48,071 nucleotides of DNA from Komagataeibacter europaeus LMG 18890 (GTDB lineage Bacteria > Pseudomonadota > Alphaproteobacteria > Acetobacterales > Acetobacteraceae). The notes beneath the pieces were generated by a model. That model made no database searches. It was not told the origin of the DNA and was given only the letters and a program-made list of their open reading frames with translations. A program made the position numbers and the translations under genes. The DNA is taken from the NCBI RefSeq assembly GCF_000285295.1, contig NZ_CADP01000019.1, forward strand, positions 1 to 48,071. The letters run 5' to 3'. The stretch's first letter is position 1, and each line of letters begins with the position of its first letter. Of this stretch, positions 1 through 9,063 are shown in pieces.

Positions 1-388
1 ATGGCGATGATCCTGGTGGACCATCCCGTCACACTGCGTCCTATCGTCTGACTTCGGGTCCCCCTTTTGCGCCCTGGCCATGGCGGTGCATCCGGACCAC
101 CGTGCCGTCGATCATCGCATATTCCATGTCGGTCTCGTCAGAGACCGCTTCAAAAAGCCGTTTGAAAACACCGGCTTTCATCCAGTCGCTGTAGCGGGAA
201 TAGACCGAGTTCCAATGCCCGAAATACGTCGGAAGGTCCCGCCATGGGCTGCCGGTCCGGGCAATCCATAAGACCGCCTCGATAAAAAGACGGTTGTCCT
301 GCCCGCTGCGCCCCCGATCCGTTTTCTTGCCAAGGCACAGCGGTTCCATTTTCGCCCATTGGGCATCTGTCAGTACGAAGCGATCCAT
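1..388 (-). CDS. IS5-family transposase, partial, with probable -1 frameshift
   Basis: The first frame gives 115 residues starting MDRFVLTDAQWAKMEPL and containing the DUF4096-like N-terminal domain typical of IS5-group transposases (WRDLPTYFGHWNSVYSRY), then the DDE-domain start AMIDGTVVRMHRHGQGAKGG. That frame stops at 41-43. A -1 shift on the A4G5 run (about 62-70, minus strand AAAAGGGGGA) continues as TRSQTIGRSVTGWSTRIIA to the window edge, which matches the expected family sequence. This is the usual two-frame arrangement, fused by programmed frameshifting, rather than a random mutation. The rest of the protein is outside the window. Confidence 0.85.
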
Positions 389-443
389 ACGGATTTTGAA
401 TCACATTCGGTGACTTTGAAAAAGCACAATTCCCAACAGACCC
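1..443 (-). mobile_element. IS5-family (IS1031-like) insertion sequence, one end only
   Basis: The element runs off the left edge of the window. Its right end is placed at about 443 because the minus strand reads GGGTCTGTTGGGAATTGTGC inward from there, and the flanking TCA (444-446) fits the three-base TNA target duplication I recall for IS1031-type elements. Outside the TCA, the sequence is a truncated copy of the dispersed repeat seen elsewhere in the window, so the element appears to have inserted into that repeat. The other terminal repeat and second target copy lie outside the window, so the boundary is an inference. Confidence 0.6.
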
Positions 444-472
444 TGAAAAAAAGCTTCACCAAAACTTTTTCA
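444..472 (-). repeat. truncated copy of the dispersed palindromic repeat (copy E)
   Basis: On the minus strand this reads GAAAAAGTTTTGGTGAAGC followed by a T-run and TCA. It matches the first third of the full copies at 14622-14703 and 31851-31930. The match ends exactly where the insertion sequence begins, suggesting disruption by the element. It lies between the stop of the permease gene and the transposase gene. Confidence 0.6.
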
Positions 473-479
473 CATAGCC

Positions 480-1823
480 TCAGGAGGCAGCGCGTTCGTC
501 CACCCTGTCCACCACGCTTTCAACATCCGGCGCGCTTTTCCCCACAATCAGGTTCAGCAGCACGCCCGACAGGATACACAGCAGCACGCCATTGCCCAGC
601 AGCAGCCGCGCCAGCCCGTCCAGGTGGGTAAACAGGTCCGGGCACGCCATGGGCAATACGCCCAGACCAATGGACACGGCGGCGATCAGGCCATTGCGCG
701 TCCCCTCGAAACGGACATGCAGCAGTTCGCGTATGCCCCCAATGGTGGTCATGCCGAACATGACCAGTCCACATCCCCCCAGCACCGGTGGCGGCAGGGC
801 CGCGATCAGCGCACCCAGCTTGGGAAACAGTCCCAGCCCGATCATGACCACACCGGCTGCAGCGACGACAAAGCGGCTGCGGATATCGGTTATGGCGATC
901 AGCCCAGTATTCTGCGTAAAGGCGTTGTAGGGAAAACTGTTGAACAGGCCGCCCAGCATGGTGGACAGGCCATCGGCCCGCAACGCGCCCGCAATGGTGG
1001 CGTCAGTCACCGGCACGTCAACCACGCGGCCAATGGCCAGGCAGTTGCCAGTGGTTTCGGCCACGATGATGACCATGCTCAGCAGCATGATGACAACCGG
1101 CATGACATGGAATTCCGGCAGGCCGAATGCAAAAGGCATACTGACGGCAAACCACGGGGCATCGGCCACCATGCCATAATGCCCCATGCCGCACAGGGCC
1201 GCGAGGATACTGCCCGCGATCAGCCCCACCAGAACGCTGATATTGGCCACGAACCCCCTGCCCCATGCCTGCACCCCCACGGTGATGAGGATGGTGACAA
1301 ACGCCAGGCCCAGGTTTGCAATGCTGCCAAAACCGGGCGCGCCGGGTGTGCCGCCGCCAATCCATCGCCCCGCCACCGGCACCAGCGTCAGGCCGATGAT
1401 GGTGATCAGGCACCCGATCACCACGGGCGGGAAAAACCGCATGAGCCGTGCCATGACCGGCGCCAGCACCACCATCGCCAGCCCCGCGCCAATGACCGCG
1501 CCAAAGACCGAGCGCACCCCGTATATCTGGCCGATCAGCAGCATGGACGCCAGCATGGCGAAGGATGACCCCTGCACGATGGGCAGGCGGGAGCCGAACC
1601 GGCCGATCCCGATGCTCTGTATGATCGTGGCGATGCCCGATGTCATCAGCCCGCAATTGATCAGCAGCACGGTCTGTGCAGGTGACAGGTGCATGGCGGC
1701 AGCAAAGACCAGCGGCACGGCGACCGTACCGGCGTACATGACCAATGCATGCTGCAGTCCAAAGGCAAACAGCATGCCTGCGGGCAGCATTTCATCAACG
1801 GGGTGTACTGGGCCTGTTTTCAC
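480..1823 (-). CDS. NCS2-family purine/xanthine-type permease
   Basis: A 447-residue inner-membrane nucleobase:cation symporter of the NAT/NCS2 family, with about 12-14 hydrophobic segments. Diagnostic motifs are the QH pair in the first membrane helix (Q24-H25 in FGLQHALVMYAG), the helix-8 glutamate (E256 in VAETTGN) and the NAT signature QNTGLIAIT (Q304-N305). The residue after that signature is Asp (ITDIRSR), where the usual pattern has Arg, Lys or Gly. The family imports xanthine, uric acid or uracil with protons; the bacterial xanthine/urate branch fits best, but substrate cannot be fixed from sequence. It stands alone, downstream of the receptor gene but separated from it by a terminator. 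Confidence 0.9.
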   Translation of the reverse strand: MKTGPVHPVDEMLPAGMLFAFGLQHALVMYAGTVAVPLVFAAAMHLSPAQTVLLINCGLMTSGIATIIQSIGIGRFGSRLPIVQGSSFAMLASMLLIGQIYGVRSVFGAVIGAGLAMVVLAPVMARLMRFFPPVVIGCLITIIGLTLVPVAGRWIGGGTPGAPGFGSIANLGLAFVTILITVGVQAWGRGFVANISVLVGLIAGSILAALCGMGHYGMVADAPWFAVSMPFAFGLPEFHVMPVVIMLLSMVIIVAETTGNCLAIGRVVDVPVTDATIAGALRADGLSTMLGGLFNSFPYNAFTQNTGLIAITDIRSRFVVAAAGVVMIGLGLFPKLGALIAALPPPVLGGCGLVMFGMTTIGGIRELLHVRFEGTRNGLIAAVSIGLGVLPMACPDLFTHLDGLARLLLGNGVLLCILSGVLLNLIVGKSAPDVESVVDRVDERAAS

Positions 1824-1886
1824 AATCCATTTCCCGGGCTGACTGCCCCCGCGTTTTCGCGACGGCGGGACAGCATTGACACAAAG

Positions 1887-1916
1887 AACCCCGCCTTTTT
1901 TACAAAAGGCGGGGTT
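1887..1916 (-). terminator. rho-independent terminator after the TonB-dependent receptor
   Basis: Perfect stem of AACCCCGCCTTTT with AAAAGGCGGGGTT around a short loop, beginning about 18 bases after the receptor stop codon in the direction of minus-strand transcription. The downstream T-tract is short (TTCTTT). It separates the receptor transcript from the permease gene. Confidence 0.75.
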
Positions 1917-1934
1917 TGCCGTGTGTGGTGATGA

Positions 1935-4439
1935 TCAGAAGGAAGTGGAGATCGTGCCGGTCATGCTGAAGCGCGGCTCGACCATGAAGGAATTGCCATC
2001 CGCATAGCGACCATTGCTGGCGCCATAAAAGACGGGATAGCCAGCCCCACCATTGCTCTGCGCGCCAGCATGGTAGATCGCGCCCATCGCCCCGGTCCGG
2101 ACGATCGACCCGGTCAGGTTGGTGAAGTTGAGCTTGAAGGTCGGGGACTTGGCATACATGAACGGCTTGAAGTGATAGCCAAGCGACAGGGTATCGGTCA
2201 CATAACCCGGAATGCGTTCGCTGTTGTCCAGCGCCACCGACTGCGGGCCGGTATAGTGCACCGCCGCGTTGGCGAAGAAGCCACGGTACTTATACGTCAG
2301 GCCAAAGTTCGCCATGATGCGCGGCGCCATGATCGCCTGCTGTCCCTTGGCGGCATAGGTCGTGCCGGTATTGGGGTCCGTGACGTTGGAATCCTGTGTC
2401 GCATGCAGGTACTCGAATGATGCATACGGGCTGAAACCATGGATCGGGCGGCTGGCGATCATGGCGTCAAAGCCGCGCATGGTCTGGTTGCCCGCCTCGA
2501 TCGGCACATACTGGTTGGCCCCGATATAGGTATCCATCAGGCGATTGGTCACGTTGTAATTGAACAGTGACAGATCAAACATGACATATTTGTCGTGATA
2601 CCGGTACCCCAGTTCTTCCTTGATGGAATACTGGTTCTTCAGCATCTTGGCATATTCCGGATCCAGCCAGCCCAGGTCGGTGGCGCTCGGTTCGCGGTAA
2701 TCACCCTCTGCGTTGAAATAAACCTGGTGATGATCGTTGATGGTGTAGCTGACGGAAAGCTGCGGCAGGGGTTCCGTCGTGTTGGCCCCCATCCGGCCGG
2801 TAGCGGAACCGTTCTTGCCGTAAACCCATGACCCCGTGTTGGGATTGGATGTCCATCCCTTGTCCCACGCATCGGACATGACGAACTTGAAGCCCGCATG
2901 GATCTGCAGCTTGTCATTGAAATATTTTGCCGTGTCCTGAATGAACAGGGCATGCAGTTCATAGCCCGCGTTCACACCCGTGGTGCCAAACGACGTGACC
3001 TGATAGGCAGGCCAGTTCGGGCTGGGCCCTTCACCATTCGCCATGGTGTTGCTGGTGGGATAGTTCTGGATGGTCTGGTTGTTTTCATACCAGTAGCCAA
3101 ACGACAGGTGGTTATGCCTGTCGATATCATAACCGACCTTGGCCACCACACCGACCTGCCGAGCTTCGTTTTCAAGGAAGTAAGAGGTCTGGTTCTGGGC
3201 CTGCTTTACATCCCAGTACGGACCATTCGCATTGGTGCCCGACGCCGAAACATAGGGCGTGCCGTTACCCGGCGAGGCATCCCACCCCTGACCAAAGCTG
3301 AAATAGGGCTGCAGGTCGAATGCGAATTTCGCAGGCAGCACGACATGCACCGGCGCCGTCAGGAAGATCTGGTTCCAGTGATCGTTGTTGTTCTTCCAGT
3401 AGTTGTCACTGGTCGGGTCGGAGTTACGGCCGTAACCCGTGCCCGTGTGCTTGTAGTCATAGAACGCCGTGCTGTCGGGATAGGCATCAATGGTGAAATC
3501 TTCGGAGTTCCATGACAGGAACAGCCGTGCGTTCGAACCGTTTTCCCAGTCTTTCTGCAGGCCGAAATCGATATGCTTGCGCTGGTTGATGCCCGACCCC
3601 ATCCACGAGCGTGCATGCGTGTTGGAGAACGAGAAGTAGCCACGGATGCCGGTCTTGCCGATATCACCCGATTCAAGGCGGATGAATTCACGCGACAGGT
3701 TGTTCGTCCCGTAGGAAAAGTCCGTCATGCCGCCGAATTTGTGCGATGCCGTGTGCGAATGTTCGTTCATCACGCCACCGGCGGCGGACATGACCGGCAG
3801 GTCGGTGCCCGCCGTGCCCGGTGTCACCTCGACACTGTCGAGGTTTTCGGAATCAATGTCTTCCGCCATGTATTTGGCCGCCGCGGCAGGCGCGCCGTCA
3901 ACCATCAGGCCCATGTCCAGATCGGTCAGGCCGCGGGTCTGGATCTGGCCACCCTCCATGCCCGAGGAATCCGGGGTGGTGACATTCATGCTGGGCAGGT
4001 TCTTGACCAGATCGAGCGCCGTGCTGGTCGGGCTGCGCATGTCAATGAACTGCTTGCCCACGGTCTGGACCGCATGCGGCGCCGTTTCCAGCCGCATCAT
4101 GCCGCCGCCGCCATCACGCGCCTGACGGGACGAGGCGACGCGGATCATTTCCGGCCCCTGATGGTCCACGATACCCGTGGGCTGCGCCGGGGCGGCAGTC
4201 TTCGGCTGTGCCGCCGCAACGTGCCTGGGCGTGACATGATGGTGCTGTGCCGGTGTTGAGGTCGCCGTCTGTGCCCACGCATCCGCCCCCGTGGCGATAC
4301 AGACGGTCCCCACCAGGCAGGACATGGCACGCAGCCGTGTCTTCAGTCCCGGCATCCGCAGACCGGCAAGTCCGGGACGCCCCCCCGCGATCCGTACCTG
4401 ACGTTTTACTGCGCTATAGATATCCCGGCCCGTCTTCAT
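1935..4439 (-). CDS. TonB-dependent outer-membrane receptor
   Basis: An 834-residue protein with a long N-terminal region ending in a signal peptide core (MSCLVGTVCIATGADAWA, cleavage probably before QTATS). A plug domain follows at about residues 100-230 (TALDLVKNLPSMNVTTP, QIQTRGLTD, VEVTPGTAG) and then a 22-strand-type barrel ending in Phe (FSMTGTISTSF), the usual outer-membrane insertion signal. The start at 4439 is supported by GGGGGA a few bases upstream; Met38 is an alternative that would give a normal-length leader. The substrate is unknown, and no B12 riboswitch or clear Fur box was found upstream. The neighbouring TonB-ExbB-ExbD-ExbD set reads the same way and presumably energises it, but a terminator at 4855-4887 gives this gene its own transcript. 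Confidence 0.92.
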   Translation of the reverse strand: MKTGRDIYSAVKRQVRIAGGRPGLAGLRMPGLKTRLRAMSCLVGTVCIATGADAWAQTATSTPAQHHHVTPRHVAAAQPKTAAPAQPTGIVDHQGPEMIRVASSRQARDGGGGMMRLETAPHAVQTVGKQFIDMRSPTSTALDLVKNLPSMNVTTPDSSGMEGGQIQTRGLTDLDMGLMVDGAPAAAAKYMAEDIDSENLDSVEVTPGTAGTDLPVMSAAGGVMNEHSHTASHKFGGMTDFSYGTNNLSREFIRLESGDIGKTGIRGYFSFSNTHARSWMGSGINQRKHIDFGLQKDWENGSNARLFLSWNSEDFTIDAYPDSTAFYDYKHTGTGYGRNSDPTSDNYWKNNNDHWNQIFLTAPVHVVLPAKFAFDLQPYFSFGQGWDASPGNGTPYVSASGTNANGPYWDVKQAQNQTSYFLENEARQVGVVAKVGYDIDRHNHLSFGYWYENNQTIQNYPTSNTMANGEGPSPNWPAYQVTSFGTTGVNAGYELHALFIQDTAKYFNDKLQIHAGFKFVMSDAWDKGWTSNPNTGSWVYGKNGSATGRMGANTTEPLPQLSVSYTINDHHQVYFNAEGDYREPSATDLGWLDPEYAKMLKNQYSIKEELGYRYHDKYVMFDLSLFNYNVTNRLMDTYIGANQYVPIEAGNQTMRGFDAMIASRPIHGFSPYASFEYLHATQDSNVTDPNTGTTYAAKGQQAIMAPRIMANFGLTYKYRGFFANAAVHYTGPQSVALDNSERIPGYVTDTLSLGYHFKPFMYAKSPTFKLNFTNLTGSIVRTGAMGAIYHAGAQSNGGAGYPVFYGASNGRYADGNSFMVEPRFSMTGTISTSF

Positions 4440-4853
4440 GTATTCCCCCGCAAATATATGTGGCGTCCGCTTTTACGGGCAGCCATACGGTTTCCAGTGG
4501 CAGCTATCCCCGTCTGCCTTCCTGTCCACAGCCCCCGTCCCGTCCGGTCATGCTGAAGTAATTACGGAAACTGAATATTCCGCCTGTCTGTTGACTTATG
4601 AAATACACATGCGCAGGCAAAGTTTAAAAAATGCAACACGCTGTTTATCTATCTGACCACGGCATGGCCACCGCACCGGGTATCGGACTGTATCCCCCGA
4701 AAATACAACGATTCTTGCGTTTTTTCTGATTTGCCGGAAACGTCAGGCACGGCTGGAACAGGCGGAACAATGTGGCCTGTGTGTCTTTGATACCACAGGC
4801 CCGATCACCAGAATGCCCTAAAAAACGGCATTTCTTCCCGCCGGGACCGGGCA
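4440..4853. other. intergenic region upstream of the receptor gene
   Basis: About 410 bases without a convincing gene. The stretch 4555-4650 is AT-rich and probably holds the receptor promoter, but I cannot place -35/-10 boxes with confidence. GCCACTG-like sequence near 4490 (minus strand) recalls part of a cobalamin riboswitch, but the B12 box and the other conserved elements are missing. Confidence 0.5.
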
Positions 4854-4854
4854 T

Positions 4855-4887
4855 GAAAAAACGGCCCTTCCCGAAGGAAGGGCCGTT
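4855..4887 (-). terminator. rho-independent terminator of the tonB-exbB-exbD-exbD operon
   Basis: Eleven-base-pair stem ACGGCCCTTCC (4861-4871) with GGAAGGGCCGT (4876-4886) around a CGAA loop, followed on the minus strand by a run of T (4855-4860). It begins about 38 bases after the stop of the second exbD. Confidence 0.9.
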
Positions 4888-4924
4888 GTGCTGGCCGATC
4901 TACAATAATCAGGAACAGGCCGGC

Positions 4925-5362
4925 TTACTGTGCATCCATGAACTGGTCGCTGCCCATGATACCCAGCTTGCTCACACCCAGGCGCTGCGCATCCGCCAGC
5001 ACCTTCGCCACGACCTTGTAGCTGGCCAGGCGATCGGGATGGATGTGCATTTCCGGCTGGACCGGCTGGGCCGCCGCATCCCTGAAACGGGCCTGCAGGT
5101 CCGCGTCATCGGCAACGGGTTCGCCATTCCATGTGATGGTGTTGTCAAAATCGATCGCCACCGTATCCACAACCGGATCCGGAGCGGAAGACGGCGGGGG
5201 ATTACCCTGCGGCAGATCGATCGAGACTGAATGCGTCTGGAGCGGAATGGTGATGATCAGCATGATCAACAGCACCAGCATGACGTCAATCAGGGGCGTG
5301 GTATTGATATCGACAATACCTTCGTCCTCGGTCGTGCTGTCTGAGCCGATATTCATGCCCAT
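4925..5362 (-). CDS. exbD: ExbD/TolR-family biopolymer transport protein (second copy)
   Basis: A 145-residue ExbD with a short cytoplasmic N-terminus, one membrane helix at about residues 22-44 carrying the conserved Asp (INTTPLIDVMLVLLIML) that takes part in proton use, and a periplasmic domain (MHIHPDRLASYKVVAKVLADAQRLG). Start ATG at 5362 has GGGAGAG upstream. It follows another exbD by 54 bases and ends the operon. The periplasmic domain has a longer Pro-rich linker (PQGNPPPSSAPDPVVDT) than the first copy, so the two are paralogues, not duplicates. Paired ExbD subunits with one ExbB are known from Xanthomonas, where the second is needed for only some signals; here the role is inferred. 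Confidence 0.92.
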   Translation of the reverse strand: MGMNIGSDSTTEDEGIVDINTTPLIDVMLVLLIMLIITIPLQTHSVSIDLPQGNPPPSSAPDPVVDTVAIDFDNTITWNGEPVADDADLQARFRDAAAQPVQPEMHIHPDRLASYKVVAKVLADAQRLGVSKLGIMGSDQFMDAQ

Positions 5363-5416
5363 GGTCTACTCTCCCGAAATTGGCCGGGGCACACAGGCCC
5401 CGGCCGGGAATGGATA

Positions 5417-5839
5417 TCAGCCGTGCGGCTGCTCGGTAATGAAGTCGATGTGGATGATACCGGCCTGCTGACAGGCTGCAATCACCTTGCCCACACCTTC
5501 GTATTTCGCCGCCTGGTCACCACGGATCTGGATCTGTGGCTGCGGGTTTTCCGCCGCCACGTGCTCCAGGTGGGATTCCAGGTCGGCATAACTGGTAAGC
5601 GGCGTTTCGTTCCAGTATGCCTGCCCCTGCGGGGTCACCGCGATGACGATGTTGTTCATCATCGTCCGGGTGGGCTGGTTAGCATCCATGGGGAGGCTAA
5701 CCTTGATGGTATGTGTCGCGACGGGGATGGTGATCAGGAAGATGATCAGCAGCACCAGCATGACATCGACAAGCGGTGTGGTGTTGATGGCGGACACCAC
5801 CTCGTCTTCATCGCTGCCACCTCCAACTTGCATACCCAT
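5417..5839 (-). CDS. exbD: ExbD/TolR-family biopolymer transport protein (first copy)
   Basis: A 140-residue ExbD with one membrane helix (INTTPLVDVMLVLLIIFLIT, about residues 17-38, with the proton-relay Asp) and a periplasmic domain ending IIHIDFITEQPHG. It starts two bases after the exbB stop, indicating translational coupling. With ExbB and TonB it forms the inner-membrane motor that transmits proton-motive force to outer-membrane receptors. Confidence 0.93.
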   Translation of the reverse strand: MGMQVGGGSDEDEVVSAINTTPLVDVMLVLLIIFLITIPVATHTIKVSLPMDANQPTRTMMNNIVIAVTPQGQAYWNETPLTSYADLESHLEHVAAENPQPQIQIRGDQAAKYEGVGKVIAACQQAGIIHIDFITEQPHG

Positions 5840-5841
5840 GA

Positions 5842-6858
5842 TCAGGCCACCCGGTTATCGATAGTCGTCGTGGTCGGGGAGTTGTCCGGATGAATGGTGA
5901 TTTCCGCACCATGGCGATAACCACCCATCAGGATCGACTGCACGTCAGCGGCGAAGTTGCGGATCTTGTCCATCGCACCCTTGTTGCGGCGGACCAGCAG
6001 GTTGTAGCCCAGCACCGCAGGCACGGCGGTGCCCAGGCCGATGGCGGTCATGATCAGCGATTCACCAACCGGACCGGCAACCTTGTCGATCGAGGCCTGA
6101 CCCGCGATGCCGATGGCCGTCAGGGCGTGGTAGATACCCCAGACCGTGCCGAACAGACCCACGAACGGCGAGGTCGAACCCACGGTGCCGAGGAAGGCAA
6201 GGCCGCCCTGCAGCTTGGTCTGGATTACGTCAACCGAACGCTGGATGGACATGGTGGTCCAGGAATGCAGGTCGATGGATTCCTGCATCGTGCCTTCGTG
6301 GTGTTCGGCGGCCTTGACGCCGGTATCGGCGATGTAGCGGAACGGGGAGTTCGCGGGCAGGGCGGCGGCGCCGTCCTTGATGGAACCCTTGGTCCAGAAG
6401 TCGCTCATGACCTGCTTGGCGGCGTTCATGACACGCGCCTGCTCAAAGAACTTGGTGATCATGATGTACCATGTGCCAAGCGACATGAAGACCATGATCA
6501 GCAGGACGCCACGGGCAATGAAGTCACCATTGGCCCACAACGCGCCAAGGCCGTACGGGTTGCCCTCGGGCGCCTTGGGGGGGGCGTCGGCCGGCGGGGC
6601 TTCAGCAGCTGGCGCAGGCGCCGGGGCGGCGTCTGCCGGGGCGGCTGCCTGCGGGGCCGGTGCATCCGCGCCGGGCGCCGGGGTGGCGGCAGCGCCGCTG
6701 CCATCGGTTGCGGGGGCGGAAACCGCCGGTGCCGTGGCCGCATCGCTAGCGGCCGGGGCGGCATCCTGGGCCAGCGCGGCAAGCGGGGAAGCCGCGCACA
6801 GCATGGCAGCGAAAGCAGCCGAGGCAACAAGAGTGTGTTTACGATGCAGTCTGATCAT
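5842..6858 (-). CDS. exbB: ExbB/TolQ/MotA-family proton channel protein with Ala/Pro-rich N-terminus
   Basis: A 338-residue ExbB. It begins with a cleavable-looking signal sequence (to about residue 30, ALAQ), then an Ala/Pro-rich periplasmic extension of about 70 residues that standard ExbB lacks. The core has a first membrane helix (GVLLIMVFMSLGTWYIMITK), a cytoplasmic loop, and the MotA/ExbB domain with two helices (GGLAFLGTVGSTSPFVGLFG and SLIMTAIGLGTAVPAVLGYN). ExbB pentamers form the channel part of the TonB motor. It lies between tonB (86 bases upstream) and exbD (2 bases downstream). The Ala/Pro extension is common in long-form alphaproteobacterial ExbB proteins. Confidence 0.93.
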   Translation of the reverse strand: MIRLHRKHTLVASAAFAAMLCAASPLAALAQDAAPAASDAATAPAVSAPATDGSGAAATPAPGADAPAPQAAAPADAAPAPAPAAEAPPADAPPKAPEGNPYGLGALWANGDFIARGVLLIMVFMSLGTWYIMITKFFEQARVMNAAKQVMSDFWTKGSIKDGAAALPANSPFRYIADTGVKAAEHHEGTMQESIDLHSWTTMSIQRSVDVIQTKLQGGLAFLGTVGSTSPFVGLFGTVWGIYHALTAIGIAGQASIDKVAGPVGESLIMTAIGLGTAVPAVLGYNLLVRRNKGAMDKIRNFAADVQSILMGGYRHGAEITIHPDNSPTTTTIDNRVA

Positions 6859-6944
6859 TTAACCAAAATCCTCTGGAGCAGGATGTTTTTTCCGAGGCGG
6901 CGGGGTGCTGCCGGCCCCCGCCGTGCCTGACCTAACATTCAGGC

Positions 6945-7613
<669 letters not shown>

Positions 7614-8203
7614 ACCTCACTCAGAACGGCATAGTTTTAGGAAGGAATTATTACAGAATTTGTTCTGGATGTTCTGATTTCACCAATTTTACTACGGGAG
7701 TATGACCAGATTTCTACGAAACGACTGATGCGATCCGCCTTGTTCTCCCCGGCTCAACCCTGAAGCACGACACCCCCCCCTTTCCGGCGGAACGGAAAGG
7801 CACGACCATCGCCACCTCCGGCAGTGCATATGCCAATGCATGGGCATTGCATGCACCCTGCCCTGACAGGCCAAGCCACTCATTCATCACGCTTTATCCA
7901 TAAACATTATTAACATCTCGAAATCAACCCTGATCTTGTATGAAATAATCTCGGTATGAACGTCCTGCCCGACACATCATGGCCCATGGCGCGGAACGCC
8001 TTATGAAACAGCCCCTGTCAGTGTCCGGCAGGCCAGTAAAAAACTCTTGCCTGCCAGCTTGATCAAAAAAAAATCCCAGTCAAGCAAACTGTTAAAAAAT
8101 GAGGGAAAAAAATCTGTCATTCCCGCAGGAATGGCCTGTTTTCCCACAAACGTTGTCATTTCGATACAAATTAGCAGTTGGCAAATATAAGCTGCAACGA
8201 TAA
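7614..8203. other. non-coding region upstream of tonB
   Basis: About 590 bases with no convincing gene; a 63-codon minus-strand frame at 7692-7883 has no ribosome-binding site or recognisable composition. The region is AT-rich in 7880-8200. It contains a spaced inverted repeat, CCTGCCCGACAC (7964-7975) with GTGTCCGGCAGG (8021-8032), one mismatch. The tonB promoter should lie in 7614-7750 on the minus strand, but no clear -35/-10 pair stands out. Confidence 0.45.
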
Positions 8204-8236
8204 ATTCATTTCACTGTATTTTCAGGTGAAATGAAT
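8204..8236 (-). terminator. AT-rich hairpin at the scpA stop
   Basis: A perfect 11-bp inverted repeat, ATTCATTTCAC (8204-8214) with GTGAAATGAAT (8226-8236), begins at the stop codon of the scpA gene on the minus strand. The stem is AT-rich and the T-tract after it is poor (TTATCG), so it is a weak terminator candidate; it could also be a protein-binding dyad. Confidence 0.45.
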
Positions 8237-9063
8237 CAGCTCCCGTCCCGCCCCGTCCGGGCCGGCACGCCACTGAAACGGGGCAGCGTTTCCGGTGCGG
8301 CCTGATGGGCCAGCGCCTCCCCCTGCTTCACCATTTCCAGACAGGCGGCGAACGTACTGCTCCATGCCGAACGCCGCTGTCCCGATGACAGGTCGGCAGC
8401 CGGTCCCATACGCACGGAATCGGGCAGCATCCGGTCCAGCGGCACCGGCTCGTCATGGGCCCGCGCCAGGCATGTGCGCACGCGCGTGCGGGCGTCCTCC
8501 ACGGAAAACAGGTCAAGCTGCACGGGGGCGTAGCACGGTGTCTCCACCGGCATGACGCCCCAGTTGCCATCGAATACCGCAAGGCACCCCCACAGGAATT
8601 CGATCCGGTCCACTTCCCACTGCGCCGATTCGTCCCCTTCCGGGGCGACCGCGCCACCAAAGGCATGAACATCACGACCAAGTTGTTCGCGCACCGCAAG
8701 CCAGCCTGCAAGGCGGACGGCATCCTCCGCCGCCATCAGGCGCGTGCGCAGGTCCACCGCTTCCTGTGTCGCCTGCTGCTGGCGCGGGTCATCCGCTGGC
8801 AGCATGAGGCGCGAACGCAGCAGCAGCAGCCCCGACGCCATGACCGCCCATTGCGCCTTGATCCCCAGCGGCAGGGACGTATGCGTGCGCGCCGCTTCGG
8901 CCAGCTGGTCAATCAGGGTGACGATATCCAGCCGCGCCAGGTCGATTTCCCGCGCATGCACCAGTTGCAGCAGGTGCGACAGGCCACCGTGGTAGATGTC
9001 GAGTACAATGACCGGTTCGCCATCGGGCAGCTTTCCGCTGAACAGGTCGGCCTGCCCCGTCAT
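8236..9063 (-). CDS. scpA: ScpA-family segregation/condensation protein
   Basis: A 275-residue kleisin-type ScpA. The N-terminal signature LDIYHGGLSHLLQLVHAREI is followed by DLARLDIVTLIDQLAEA and the helix WAVMASGLLLLRSRLMLP, all in the order of the family. Bacterial ScpA bridges the SMC heads together with ScpB. The usual GPLDLLL in the first motif is altered to GGLSHLL. Its start overlaps the stop of the preceding unknown gene by four bases (ATGA), and no scpB lies beside it. It is therefore a solitary copy in a run with a tyrosine recombinase; it may be a second ScpA with a specialised role, but this is inference. Confidence 0.8.
   Translation of the reverse strand: MTGQADLFSGKLPDGEPVIVLDIYHGGLSHLLQLVHAREIDLARLDIVTLIDQLAEAARTHTSLPLGIKAQWAVMASGLLLLRSRLMLPADDPRQQQATQEAVDLRTRLMAAEDAVRLAGWLAVREQLGRDVHAFGGAVAPEGDESAQWEVDRIEFLWGCLAVFDGNWGVMPVETPCYAPVQLDLFSVEDARTRVRTCLARAHDEPVPLDRMLPDSVRMGPAADLSSGQRRSAWSSTFAACLEMVKQGEALAHQAAPETLPRFSGVPARTGRDGS

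Noticed and set aside
624-1568. Long plus-strand frame opposite the permease gene (also similar ones opposite exbB, ScpA, thiC and cobN)
   Set aside because: Shadow frames of GC-rich genes, with His/Arg-rich composition and no family resemblance.
4460-4520. Cobalamin riboswitch upstream of the TonB-dependent receptor
   Set aside because: Only a GCCACTG-like piece is present; B12 box and other elements are missing.
7834-7849. CAATGC/GCATTG dyad upstream of tonB as a regulator site
   Set aside because: Only six base pairs, and not near any recognisable promoter.
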